Origin: Xenophilus sp. L33
GTDB taxonomy: Bacteria; Pseudomonadota; Gammaproteobacteria; Burkholderiales; Burkholderiaceae_C
DNA: 64,000 bases
Direction of reading: 5' to 3'
NCBI RefSeq assembly: GCF_009765735.1
Contig: NZ_LMUW01000022.1
Coordinates: 25,377-89,376 of the forward strand
A program made the position numbers and the translations under genes. This document shows, one piece after another, positions 21,106 through 29,403 of this stretch. The stretch's first letter is position 1; every line of letters begins with the position of its first letter. Under the pieces are notes generated by a model. That model was not told the DNA's origin. It saw only the letters and a list, made by a program, of their open reading frames with translations, and made no database searches.

Positions 21106-22038
21106 ATGGGAATCAGCCACTACATCAAGGAAATCGGCCGCGGCGCCCGCGGCGCGAAGCCGCTCGACCGGGCGCAGGCCTCGGACCTCTTCGGCCAGGT
21201 GCTCGACGGCAGCGTGACCGACCTCGAGGTCGGCGCCTTCTGCCTGGCGATGCGCATCAAGGGCGAGACGCCCGAAGAGCTGGCCGGCTTCCTCGACGCG
21301 ACCCATGCCCGGCTGCACCGCTTCCCCGCCACCGCGCGGCCGCTGGTGGTGCTGCCGAGCTACAACGGCGCGCGCCGGCTGCCGGTGCTGACGCCGCTGC
21401 TGGCGTTGCTGCTGGCCCGCGAAGGGCTGCCGGTGCTGGTGCACGGCGCGGCCACCGAGTCGAGCCGGGTGCTGGCCTCCAGCGTGCTGGCGGCGCTCGA
21501 CGTGCCGCCGCTCGCGGCGGTGCGGCCGCTGGCCGACGGCGAACTGGTCTTCGCGCCCACCGAGCTGCTCAGCCCCGGCCTCAAGCGCCTGCTCGACGTG
21601 CGCCGCGTGGTGGGGCTCCGCAACCCGGGCCACAGCGTGGTCAAGCTGATGCAGCCGGCCGCAGGCGCCTCGGTGGTGGTCGGCAGCTACACCCATCCCG
21701 AATACGCGCAGTCGATGGCCGCCACCTTCGCGCTGATGGGCACGACCGCCCTGCTCTCGCGCGGCCTCGAAGGCGAGAGCGCGGCCGATCCGCGGCGCAA
21801 CGCGCAGGTCGACGGCTTCGTGCGCGGCGAGCGCGTGACCCTGCAGGCCCGCCAACCCGGCACGCTCGACGAGGTGCCCGGCCTGCCGCAGCAGATCGAC
21901 GTCGCCACCACCGCCGACTACACCCGGCGCGTCCTCTCGGGCGACGCGCCGATCCCCGATGCCATCGCCCAGCAGGTCGCGCACGTGGTGCGGCTGGCCC
22001 GGCTGGCGCAAGAACCTTCCCCGGCGCACAGCCCATGA
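21106..22038 (+). CDS. ybiB: YbiB family protein (TrpD2, nucleic-acid-binding)
   Basis: A 310-residue protein with the anthranilate phosphoribosyltransferase fold (GAKPLDRAQASDLFGQVLDG, TPEELAGFLDATHARL, RNPGHSVVKLMQP). E. coli YbiB shares this fold but lacks the transferase activity and binds DNA/RNA. In many Burkholderiales this gene is a neighbour of nitrate assimilation genes. A perfect 7-bp hairpin (CATGGCC-TTC-GGCCATG, 21071-21087) lies between the globin stop and this start. The stop overlaps the cobA start by 4 nt (ATGA). Confidence 0.88.
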   Translation: MGISHYIKEIGRGARGAKPLDRAQASDLFGQVLDGSVTDLEVGAFCLAMRIKGETPEELAGFLDATHARLHRFPATARPLVVLPSYNGARRLPVLTPLLALLLAREGLPVLVHGAATESSRVLASSVLAALDVPPLAAVRPLADGELVFAPTELLSPGLKRLLDVRRVVGLRNPGHSVVKLMQPAAGASVVVGSYTHPEYAQSMAATFALMGTTALLSRGLEGESAADPRRNAQVDGFVRGERVTLQARQPGTLDEVPGLPQQIDVATTADYTRRVLSGDAPIPDAIAQQVAHVVRLARLAQEPSPAHSP

Positions 22039-22835
22039 GCGACTCCATGAATGCCTCCTCCCAGCGCGGCAGCTGCACCCTCGTCGGTGCCGGCCCCGGC
22101 GACCCCGAACTGCTGACCCTCAAGGCCGTCAAGGCGATCCAGGCGGCCACCGTGCTGCTGGTCGACGACCTGGTCGGCGACGACATCCTGGCCTACGCGC
22201 GGCCCGGCGCGCGCATCGTGCACGTCGGCAAGCGCGGCGGTTGCCGCAGCACGCCGCAGGCCTTCATCGAGCGGCTGATGATCTCGGCGGTGCAGGAAGG
22301 CGAGACCGTCGTGCGCCTGAAGGGCGGCGATCCCTTCATCTTCGGCCGCGGCGGCGAGGAAGTGGAGCACCTGCGCGCCGCCGGCATCGAGGCCCGCGTG
22401 GTCAACGGCATCACCGCCGGGCTGGCGGCGGTCAGCGCGCTCGGGGTGCCGCTCACCCACCGCGACCATGCGCAAGGCGTGCTCTTCGTCACCGGCCATG
22501 CCAAGACCGGCGAGGCCTCTTCGGAGCGGGCCACCGACTGGCGGCAGCTGGCCGCCACCGCCCGCGATGCCCGCCTGACCCTGGTGATCTACATGGGCGT
22601 CACCGGCGTCGCGCACATCCAGGACGAACTGCTGCACGGGCTGGCCGGCGAGACGCCGGTGGCCGTGATCCAGCACGCCAGCCTGCCGCAGCAGCGCCAC
22701 GTCGCGACCACCCTGGCGCGCTTGCGCACCGACCTGGCGGCGGCCGGCATGGCCAGCCCGGCGATCATCGTGGTCGGCGACGTGCTGCGCGGCATGGCCG
22801 CGGCCGAGGCCTCGCCGACCCGCTTCGGCACCTGA
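22035..22835 (+). CDS. cobA: Uroporphyrinogen-III C-methyltransferase
   Basis: SAM-dependent enzyme that dimethylates uroporphyrinogen III to precorrin-2, the first step toward sirohaem (for nitrite and sulfite reductases) and cobalamin. The 266-residue protein has CTLVGAGPGDPELLTLKA at the N-terminus, VVRLKGGDPFIFGRGGEE, and GITAGLAAVSALGVPLTHR, all diagnostic of SUMT. It lacks the CysG dehydrogenase/chelatase domain, so the later steps must come from elsewhere. It is translationally coupled to ybiB (ATGA) and to the next gene (TGATG). Confidence 0.94.
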   Translation: MSDSMNASSQRGSCTLVGAGPGDPELLTLKAVKAIQAATVLLVDDLVGDDILAYARPGARIVHVGKRGGCRSTPQAFIERLMISAVQEGETVVRLKGGDPFIFGRGGEEVEHLRAAGIEARVVNGITAGLAAVSALGVPLTHRDHAQGVLFVTGHAKTGEASSERATDWRQLAATARDARLTLVIYMGVTGVAHIQDELLHGLAGETPVAVIQHASLPQQRHVATTLARLRTDLAAAGMASPAIIVVGDVLRGMAAAEASPTRFGT

Positions 22836-24055
22836 TGCCGGCCTTCGACAGCTTCGACGCGGTCGTCATCGGCGCCGGCGCCGCCGGCCTCTTCTGCGCC
22901 GCGCAGGCCGGCCAGCGCGGCCTCAAGGTGCTGCTGGTCGACCACTTCGCGCGGGTCGCCGAGAAGATCCGCATCTCGGGCGGCGGCCGCGCCAACTTCA
23001 CCAACCGCGAGCTGGACGTGCGGGCGCCGCAGCGGCACTTCATCGGCGAGAACCCGAACTTCTGCCGCTCGGCGTTGTCGCGCTACACGCCGCAGCACTT
23101 CATCGCGCTGGTGGAAAAGCACGGCATCGCCTTCCACGAGAAGCACAAGGGCCAGCTCTTCTGCGACGGGTCGGCCCAGCAGCTGATCGACATGCTGCTG
23201 GCCGAATGCGCGGCCGGCGGCGTCACGCACTGGCAGCCCTGCAAGGTCGGCGAGGTCGCGTTCTCGGCCGAGGACGGCTACCGCGTCGAGACCGAGCGCG
23301 GCACCGTGCGCACGCCGCGGCTGGTGGTCGCGACCGGCGGCCTGTCGATCCCGCAGATCGGCGCCAGCGACTTCGGGCACCGGCTGGCCACGCAGTTCGG
23401 CCTGCGGCTGGTGCCGCCGCGGCCGGCGCTGGTGCCGCTCACCTTCGGCGGCGAGGCCTGGGCGCCCTATGCCGGCCTGGCCGGCCTGGCCCTGCCGGTT
23501 CAGATCGAGACCGGCGCCAGGAAGGAGCGCACGAGCTTCCTCGAGGACCTGCTGTTCACCCACCGCGGCCTCTCCGGCCCGGCGGTGCTGCAGATCTCCA
23601 GCTACTGGCGGCCCGGCGCGCCCCTCGGCATCGACTTCGCGCCCGGCATCGACATCGCGGCGGCGCTCGCCGAGGCCAAGCAGCGCTCGAGGAAGCGCAT
23701 CGGCAACGAACTGGCCACGCTGGTGCCGGCCCGCCTGGCCGAAGCCTGGACCGGCCAGGACCCGGCGCTGCAACGGCCGATCAACGAGGCCGCCGACCGC
23801 GCGCTGGCCGCCCTGGCCGAGCGCATCGCCCGCTGGCAGATCACGCCGAGCGGCACCGAGGGCTACCGCAAGGCCGAGGTCACCGCCGGCGGCGTCGACA
23901 CCCGCGAGCTGTCCTCGCAAACGCTGGAGGCCAGGCAGCAGCCGGGCCTTCATTTCATCGGCGAGGTGGTCGACGTCACCGGCTGGCTCGGCGGCTACAA
24001 CTTCCAGTGGGCCTGGGCCAGCGCGCATGCCTGTGCCGAGGCCCTGGCGGCCTGA
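22835..24055 (+). CDS. NAD(P)/FAD-dependent oxidoreductase, YhiN/HI0933 family
   Basis: A 406-residue flavoprotein. The N-terminal dinucleotide-binding motif VVIGAGAAGLFCAAQAG and the family-specific KIRISGGGRANFTN follow the YhiN pattern, as do VVATGGLSIPQIGASDFGH, LFTHRGLSGPAVLQIS and VVDVTGWLGGYNFQWAWAS at the C-terminus. The physiological reaction of this family is not established. The ATG shares one base with the cobA stop, making it the last gene of the globin-ybiB-cobA run. Confidence 0.88.
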   Translation: MPAFDSFDAVVIGAGAAGLFCAAQAGQRGLKVLLVDHFARVAEKIRISGGGRANFTNRELDVRAPQRHFIGENPNFCRSALSRYTPQHFIALVEKHGIAFHEKHKGQLFCDGSAQQLIDMLLAECAAGGVTHWQPCKVGEVAFSAEDGYRVETERGTVRTPRLVVATGGLSIPQIGASDFGHRLATQFGLRLVPPRPALVPLTFGGEAWAPYAGLAGLALPVQIETGARKERTSFLEDLLFTHRGLSGPAVLQISSYWRPGAPLGIDFAPGIDIAAALAEAKQRSRKRIGNELATLVPARLAEAWTGQDPALQRPINEAADRALAALAERIARWQITPSGTEGYRKAEVTAGGVDTRELSSQTLEARQQPGLHFIGEVVDVTGWLGGYNFQWAWASAHACAEALAA

Positions 24056-24079
24056 AACCGGCGCCTTTCGAACTCGCGC

Positions 24080-24085
24080 TATAAT
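24080..24085 (+). promoter_or_regulatory. -10 element for rpsU
   Basis: A perfect TATAAT lies about 110 bp before the rpsU start, shortly after the stop of the preceding gene. No matching -35 hexamer is seen at 16-18 bp. The long leader that results contains the hairpin at 24107-24137. Confidence 0.6.
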
Positions 24086-24106
24086 ATCGGGCTAACTTCG
24101 GCCTCC

Positions 24107-24137
24107 CCTCAACGGCCCACCCCTTTTTCAGTTGAGG
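24107..24137 (+). promoter_or_regulatory. Structured 5' leader of rpsU
   Basis: CCTCAAC (24107-24113) is the exact complement of GTTGAGG (24131-24137), with a 17-nt loop that includes CCCCTTTTT. A second compact GC palindrome (CCCCGG/CCGGGG region) follows around 24140-24152. These would fold in the rpsU mRNA leader. Whether they regulate S21 synthesis is inference. Confidence 0.45.
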
Positions 24138-24193
24138 AACCCCGGCCCGGGGCCTCGATCTCCCCAGGCCAAATCCAACCAACCGATTCATCA

Positions 24194-24406
24194 ATGACCA
24201 CCATCCGCGTTAAAGAAAACGAGCCCTTCGACGTCGCGCTGCGCCGCTTCAAGCGCACCATCGAAAAGCTCGGCCTGCTGACCGACCTGCGCGCCCGCGA
24301 GTTCTACGAAAAGCCGACCGCCGAGCGCAAGCGCAAGAAGGCCGCCGCGGTCAAGCGCCACTACAAGCGCGTGCGCAGCATGCAGCTGCCCAAGAAGCTG
24401 TACTGA
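24194..24406 (+). CDS. rpsU: 30S ribosomal protein S21
   Basis: Small basic ribosomal protein of 70 residues that assists initiation at the 30S platform. The sequence [20 protein letters not shown] to [12 protein letters not shown] is a full-length family match. It is followed by a strong terminator and then yqeY. The classical dnaG and rpoD genes of the macromolecular-synthesis operon are not next to it here. Confidence 0.97.
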
Positions 24407-24454
24407 TCCAGCACACCGCGTTGGCCTCGGGCCAGCGCCCGGTTCATCCGGACC

Positions 24455-24494
24455 GAGCCGCGCCAGGGTCGCCTGTCGCGGCTCTTTGTTTTTT
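24455..24494 (+). terminator. Intrinsic terminator after rpsU
   Basis: GAGCCGCG (24455-24462) pairs perfectly with CGCGGCTC (24477-24484) around a 14-nt loop, followed by TTTGTTTTTT. It lies about 50 bp after the rpsU stop and 20 bp before the yqeY start. Confidence 0.88.
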
Positions 24495-24514
24495 GCCTTT
24501 CAAGGAATCCCGCC

Positions 24515-24964
24515 ATGAGCCTCAAGGACCAGATCACCGAAGACATGAAGACCGCCATGCGCGCCAAGGACTCCGAGCGCCTGGGCACCATTCGGCTGCT
24601 GCTGGCGGCGATGAAGCAGAAGGAAGTCGACGAGCGCGTCGAGCTGGACGACGCGATGGTCGTCGCCATCGTCGACAAGCTGGTCAAGCAGCGCAAGGAC
24701 TCGGTCGCCGCCTTCACCCAGGGCGGCCGCACCGACCTGGCCGACAAGGAAGCCGCCGAGATCAAGGTGCTCGAGGTCTACCTGCCGCAGCGCATGAGCG
24801 CCGACGAAGTGGCCACCGAGGTGAAGGCGATCGTCGCCGAGCTGGGCGCCAAGGGCCCCGGCGACATGGGCAAGGTCATGGGCGCGGTCAAGACCCGGCT
24901 GGCCGGCAAGGCCGACATGGGCCAGGTCAGCGCCGCGGTGAAGGCCGCGCTGGCCGGCGGCTGA
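24515..24964 (+). CDS. yqeY: GatB/YqeY domain protein
   Basis: A 149-residue protein of the YqeY family, related to the C-terminal domain of the amidotransferase subunit GatB. Characteristic features are the opening SLKDQITEDMKTAMRAKDSERLGTIR, LLLAAMKQKEVDER, LPQRMSADEV and the end GQVSAAVKAALAG. The biological role of stand-alone YqeY is not settled, though a link to tRNA-dependent amidation is suggested by the fold. It follows rpsU, as in many proteobacteria. AAGGAA lies 8 nt upstream of the ATG. Confidence 0.93.
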   Translation: MSLKDQITEDMKTAMRAKDSERLGTIRLLLAAMKQKEVDERVELDDAMVVAIVDKLVKQRKDSVAAFTQGGRTDLADKEAAEIKVLEVYLPQRMSADEVATEVKAIVAELGAKGPGDMGKVMGAVKTRLAGKADMGQVSAAVKAALAGG

Positions 24965-25026
24965 ACCATGCACCGCGGGGCTGCTCCGAAGGCGAAACCG
25001 AAGCGCTGCCGCCGGGAGGCAATCCG

Positions 25027-25506
25027 GTGAGCGCCGGAGCGCGACCCGGGCAGCCGCCCACGCTGCCGGTGCCGAAGGCCTGCGCCTGCCTGGTCGATGG
25101 CCGCGGCCGGCTGCTGGTCTTCCACCATCCCGACGACGGCGGCATGCAGCTGCCCAAGGGCACGGTCGAGCCCGGCGAGGCGCCGGAAGACGCGGTGCGG
25201 CGCGAGCTCCTGGAGGAATCCGGCATCGACTTCCGCGGTCCGTTGCAGCCGCTGGGCACGATGGAGCGCCTCTGCGAGGCCGGCGTCGAAGGCGCCCAGC
25301 GGCGGCATCCGCAGCTGTGGCACCTCTACCTGATGCGCGCCGAGAGGCCCCTGCCCGAGACCTTCGACCACGTCGCCTCCGGCAGCCCCGAGGAAGACGG
25401 CCTGGTCTTCAGCTACAGCTGGCTGGCGCCCGATGCGCCGCTCGACGGCTTCGCCGACCCGTACGCCCGGGCGATCGGCATCGTGCGGGCCGCGCTCGCC
25501 GCCTGA
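25027..25506 (+). CDS. NUDIX hydrolase
   Basis: A 159-residue pyrophosphohydrolase. The complete Nudix box GX5EX7REUXEEXGU is present as GTVEPGEAPEDAVRRELLEE followed by SGI (residues about 42-64). I chose the GTG at 25027 because GGGAGG lies 7 nt upstream; no ATG fits before the domain. It starts 62 bp after yqeY. The substrate, a nucleoside diphosphate linked to some moiety, cannot be told from sequence. It is convergent with the amt remnant. Confidence 0.85.
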   Translation: MSAGARPGQPPTLPVPKACACLVDGRGRLLVFHHPDDGGMQLPKGTVEPGEAPEDAVRRELLEESGIDFRGPLQPLGTMERLCEAGVEGAQRRHPQLWHLYLMRAERPLPETFDHVASGSPEEDGLVFSYSWLAPDAPLDGFADPYARAIGIVRAALAA

Positions 25507-25526
25507 TCGACCGGCCGGCTGCGCGC

Positions 25527-26591
25527 CTACCAGTTCACCTCGCGCTCCGGCGTCGCGCTGATGTGGTGGATCGACAGGTCCGCGCCGTCGAATTCGTCTT
25601 CCTGCGACAGCCGCAGCCCCAAGGTCGCCGGCAAGACGCCGTAGACCGCGAAGCCCGCCACCAGCGCCCACACCACACCGTTCGCCACGCCGATCAACTG
25701 CGCCCAAAGGTTCACGCCGCCGATGCCGCCCAGCGCGCGGCTGCCGAAGATGCCCGCCGCGATGCCGCCCCAGGTGCCGCACAGGCCGTGCAGCGGCCAG
25801 ACGCCGAGCACGTCGTCGATCTTCCACTTGTTCTGCACCAGGGTGAACATCCGCACGAAGCTCGCGCCGGCGACGCCGCCGACCACCAGCGCGGCGATCG
25901 GGTGCATCAGGTCGGAGCCGGCGCAGACCGCTACCAGGCCGGCCAGCGGGCCGTTGTAGACGAAGCCCGGGTCGTTGCGGCCGAGCGCCAGGGCCACCAG
26001 CGTGCCGCCGACCATCGCCATCAGCGAATTCACCGCCACCAGGCCGGAGATCTTGTCGATGGTCTGCGCGCTCATCACGTTGAAGCCGAACCAGCCGACG
26101 CACAGCACCCATGCGCCCAGCGCCAGGAACGGGATGTTCGACGGCGGATGCGCGCTCAGCGAGCCGTCGCCGCGGTAGCGGTTGCGCCGCGCGCCCAGCA
26201 GCAGCACCGCGGGCAGCGCCAGCCAGCCGCCCATCGCGTGCACCACCACCGAGCCGGCGAAGTCGTGGAATTCGTTGCCGGTCAGCCGCACCAGCCAGTC
26301 CTGGATGCCGAAGGCCCGGTTCCAGGCGATGCCCTCGTAGAGGGGGTAGACGAAGCCGACGATCACCGCGGTGGCGATCAGCTGCGGCCAGAACTTGGCC
26401 CGCTCCGCGATGCCGCCCGAGATGATCGCCGGGATCGCCGCCGCGAAGGTCAGGAGGAAGAAGAAGCGCACCAGCTCGAAGCCGCTGCCGAGCGACAGCT
26501 CGCTCGCGCTGACGAAGAAGTGCGTGCCGTAGGCGACGCCGAAGCCCACCAGGAAGTAGGCGATGGTCGAGACCTTGGTGGCAATTTCGCC
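25527..26591 (-). pseudogene. amt: Ammonium transporter gene lacking its 5' end
   Basis: Amt/MEP/Rh family ammonium channel. Homology starts abruptly at VSTIAYFLVGFGVAYGTHFF, the second transmembrane helix. The first helix and the loop before it (about 50-60 residues) are absent. In-frame upstream is GEIATK and then a TGA stop (26594-26592); the only usable start is a GTG inside helix 2 at 26549. The rest looks intact: the twin pore histidines are in DFAGSVVVHAMGG and GVWPLHGLCGTWGG, and the C-terminus ends EFDGADLSIHHISATPERE. No glnK adjoins. The lack of other lesions suggests a recent 5' deletion. Confidence 0.8.
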
Positions 26592-26673
26592 TCAACCCGG
26601 TGCCGACTCCCCAAATGGCTGCATGGCGCACCGAAAAGAGGACGCCGGCCTGCCGGCCGGCTTCAGGCGAGCT

Positions 26674-28044
26674 TCAGGCGCCGGCCACCTTCATGCGATT
26701 GACCAGCAGCGAGCCGGTGGTCTTGGCGCCGTAGTTGTAGGCATCCCCGCCGACCGCCTCGATGCCCATCAGCATGTCCTTCAGGTTGCCGGCGATCGTG
26801 ATCTCCTGTACCGGGAAGGCGATGCGCCCCTTCTCGACCCAGAAGCCGCTGGCGCCGCGCGAATAGTCGCCGGTCACGTAGTTCACGCCCTGCCCCATCA
26901 GCTCGATCACGAAGAGGCCGGTGCCGAGCTTGGCGAGCATCGCGTCGAGGTCGTCGCCGGCCTTCGTGAGCCGCGAGCTCAGCGTGAGGTTGTGCGAGCC
27001 GCCGGCGTTGCCGGTGGTCTTCATGCCCAGCTTGCGGGCCGAATAGGTGCTGAGGAAATAGCCTTCGAGCCGGCCGCCGTCGACCACCTTGCGCCGCCGC
27101 GTGGCCACGCCTTCGTCGTCGAAGGGCGAACTGCCCTTGCCTCGCACGATATGCGGGTCTTCCAGCACGTCGATGTGCGCCGGCAGCACCGGCTTGCCGA
27201 GCGAGTCGAGCAGGAAGCTGCTCTTGCGGTAGAGCGCACCGCCGCTGGTGGCCTGCACCAGGCCGCCGAGCAGGCCCGCGGCCAGCGGCGACTCGAACAG
27301 CACCGGGCATTCGGTGGTCTTGATCTTGCGCGACTTCAGGCGCGACAGCGCGCGTTCGGCGGCATAGCGGCCGACCGACGCCGGGCTGGCCAGTTCGTCG
27401 GCCGCGCGCATCGAGCTGTACCAGGCGTCGCGCTGCATGTCGTCGCCGCGGCCGGCGATCGGCGCCACCGAGATCGAATGGCGCGAGCTGGCGTAGCCAC
27501 CGCGAAAGCCCCGCGTGTGGGCGCTGAAGAAGTGGCTCTGCTGGGCCGAGACGCCGGCGCCTTCGCTGTTGGTGATGCGCTTGTCGGTGGCAAGCGCCGC
27601 CGCTTCGCATTCGAGCGCCAGCGCGGCCGCCTGCTCGCTGGTCACGTCCCAGGGATGGAAGAGGTCCAGCTCCGGCTGCGCCTTGGCGATGTCGGCTTCG
27701 TCCGGCAGGCCGCTGACCGGGTCCTCGGCGGTGAAGCGGGCGATGTCGTAGGCCGCCTGCACCGTCTGCGCGATCGCCGCCTCGGAGAAGTCGGAGGTGC
27801 TGGCATTGCCGCGCCGATGACCGACGTAGACCGTGATGCCGAGCGACTTGTCGCGGTTGCGCTCGACGTTTTCCAATTCACCCTTGCGCACCGAGACGCT
27901 GAGTCCGCAGCCCTCGGAGGCTTCGGCGCCGGCGTCTGTCGCTCCCAGTTTCCTGGCATGCGCCAGGGCCGAATCGACCAGGTTTTCGAAGAAGGGACGG
28001 CTGTAGGCGAAGCCGGAGTCGGCGCGCGATGTTGTTGTGGTCAT
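26674..28044 (-). CDS. pmbA: Metalloprotease PmbA (TldE)
   Basis: Partner of TldD in a zinc-dependent protease heterodimer that processes small modified peptides and antitoxins. The 456-residue protein shows LSVSVRKGELENVERNRDKS, the central PVLFESPLAAGLLGGLV, and the C-terminal LFVIELMGQGVNYVTGDYSRGASGFWVE typical of PmbA. As usual for PmbA it lacks the HExxxH zinc motif carried by TldD, which is not in this window. The start is the ATG at 28044. A GC-rich hairpin (GCCGGCC-GGCA-GGCCGGC) follows the stop. Confidence 0.95.
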   Translation of the reverse strand: MTTTTSRADSGFAYSRPFFENLVDSALAHARKLGATDAGAEASEGCGLSVSVRKGELENVERNRDKSLGITVYVGHRRGNASTSDFSEAAIAQTVQAAYDIARFTAEDPVSGLPDEADIAKAQPELDLFHPWDVTSEQAAALALECEAAALATDKRITNSEGAGVSAQQSHFFSAHTRGFRGGYASSRHSISVAPIAGRGDDMQRDAWYSSMRAADELASPASVGRYAAERALSRLKSRKIKTTECPVLFESPLAAGLLGGLVQATSGGALYRKSSFLLDSLGKPVLPAHIDVLEDPHIVRGKGSSPFDDEGVATRRRKVVDGGRLEGYFLSTYSARKLGMKTTGNAGGSHNLTLSSRLTKAGDDLDAMLAKLGTGLFVIELMGQGVNYVTGDYSRGASGFWVEKGRIAFPVQEITIAGNLKDMLMGIEAVGGDAYNYGAKTTGSLLVNRMKVAGA

Positions 28045-28102
28045 GTGTTGGCTATGATACTTGCGCCCCCTGATCCCCATGGTGCGGCCAACGAATGCCT
28101 CT

Positions 28103-28759
28103 ATGTCCCGCAAACCCAAAAAAGGCTACTTCGTCCGCGGCGAGTTCGTCGCCGAAGGCAGCGAACTGGACCTCGAGCTCAAGCGTGAACTCAAGGGCAC
28201 CGACGCGGCCAGCAAGACCGACCTGAAACGCGAGAGCGCCGAACTGCAGGCGCTCGGCGAGGCGCTGCTGGGCCTGCGCGCCGGCCTCTTCGACAAGCTC
28301 GACCTCGGCGAGAAGCTCAAGGACGCGATCGTCGAAGCCCGCCGCATCACCAACTTCGAAGGCAAGCGCCGCCAGATGCAGTTCATCGGCAAGCTGATGC
28401 GCGGGCTCGAGCCGGCGACGCTCGATGCGGTGCGCGCCGCGCTGGCCGAGCAGGACCGCCTGCCGGCCGAGGAAACCGCCGCACTGCACGAGGCCGAGCG
28501 CTGGCGCGACCGCATCATTGCCGACGACGATGCGCTCGGCGGCTGGATCGAGACCCATCCCGCGACCGACGCGCAGCAACTGCGCGCGCTGGTGCGCCAG
28601 GCCCGCAAGGACATCAAGGCCGGCCCGCCCGGCGAAGCGCCGCGCCAGGGCAAGGCCTACCGCGAGGTGTTCCAGATCGTGCGCGACCAGCTGCGGGTGC
28701 ACGGCTCCAGCGACCTGGCGGCCGAAGCCTCGGCGCAGGAACTGGAAGACGACGCGTGA
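28103..28759 (+). CDS. darP: Ribosome-associated protein DarP (YjgA, DUF615)
   Basis: Factor that assists late 50S subunit maturation. The 218-residue, highly charged helical protein matches the DUF615 family: KKGYFVRGEFVAEGSELDLE, RESAELQALGEALL, ITNFEGKRRQMQFIGKLMR and LRALVRQARKD. It is divergent from pmbA, the standard pairing in Gammaproteobacteria and Betaproteobacteria. A weak promoter (TTGTTG, 15 bp, TATGAT at 28053-28058) lies between them. I used the ATG at 28103; an upstream ATG at 28079 gives a non-family extension. Confidence 0.94.
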   Translation: MSRKPKKGYFVRGEFVAEGSELDLELKRELKGTDAASKTDLKRESAELQALGEALLGLRAGLFDKLDLGEKLKDAIVEARRITNFEGKRRQMQFIGKLMRGLEPATLDAVRAALAEQDRLPAEETAALHEAERWRDRIIADDDALGGWIETHPATDAQQLRALVRQARKDIKAGPPGEAPRQGKAYREVFQIVRDQLRVHGSSDLAAEASAQELEDDA

Positions 28760-28772
28760 GAAGGCCGCCGGC

Positions 28773-29363
28773 ATGAGCGCCGCCTTCGACCCGGTGCGCA
28801 TCGGCATCGTCTCGGTCAGCGACCGCGCATCCACGGGCGTCTACGAGGACAAGGGCCTGCCGGCGCTCGAGGAGTGGCTGCAGCGCGCCCTGCGCAACCC
28901 GATCGAATTCGAGTCGCGCCTGATCCCCGACGAGCAGGCCGGCATCAGCGCCGCGCTGATCGAGCTGGTCGAGGCCGGCTGCTCGCTGGTGCTCACCACC
29001 GGCGGCACCGGTCCGGCGCCGCGCGACGTCACGCCGGAAGCGACGCTGGCCGTGGCGCACAAGGAGATGCCGGGCTTCGGCGAGCAGATGCGGCAGATCA
29101 GCCTGCGCTTCGTGCCGACCGCGATCCTGTCGCGGCAGATGGCGGTGATCCGCGACAAGAGCCTGATCCTCAACCTGCCGGGGCAGCCGAAGTCGATCGC
29201 CGAGACGCTCGAAGGCTTGAAGAATGCCGACGGCTCGCAGGCGGTGCCGGGCATCTTCGCCGCGGTGCCCTATTGCATCGACCTGATCGGCGGGCCTTAC
29301 CTCGAAACCGACGACGCGGTCTGCAAGGCCTTCCGGCCCAAGTCGGCGATTCGCGCTCGCTGA
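28773..29363 (+). CDS. mog: Molybdopterin adenylyltransferase
   Basis: Adenylates molybdopterin before molybdate insertion in Moco synthesis. The 196-residue protein has the MoaB/Mog fold signature: IGIVSVSDRASTGVYEDKG at the start, LVLTTGGTGPAPRDVTPEAT near residue 75, and LILNLPGQPKSIAETL near residue 130. The length fits Mog rather than MoaB. It starts 13 bp after darP and is likely cotranscribed with it. Confidence 0.93.
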   Translation: MSAAFDPVRIGIVSVSDRASTGVYEDKGLPALEEWLQRALRNPIEFESRLIPDEQAGISAALIELVEAGCSLVLTTGGTGPAPRDVTPEATLAVAHKEMPGFGEQMRQISLRFVPTAILSRQMAVIRDKSLILNLPGQPKSIAETLEGLKNADGSQAVPGIFAAVPYCIDLIGGPYLETDDAVCKAFRPKSAIRAR

Positions 29364-29388
29364 TTCACCCGAACGACTTTCGTCGTCC

Positions 29389-29401
29389 GTCGTCATACAA
29401 C
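29389..29401. promoter_or_regulatory. Near-copy of the FadR-type operator, 3' of the regulator
   Basis: GTCGTCATACAAC is one base off a perfect GTTGT-N3-ACAAC palindrome, and its reverse complement differs from the operator at 30244-30256 by that same base. It lies between the mog stop and the stop codon of the regulator gene, so the regulator gene is flanked by operator-like sites on both sides. Confidence 0.5.
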
Positions 29402-29403
29402 AA

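Noticed and set aside
26592..26615. A sigma54-like box (CGGCACC-GGG-TTGAGG) on the minus strand just before the amt remnant
   Set aside because: The spacing is one base short and the invariant -12 GC is missing, so it does not meet the -24/-12 rule.
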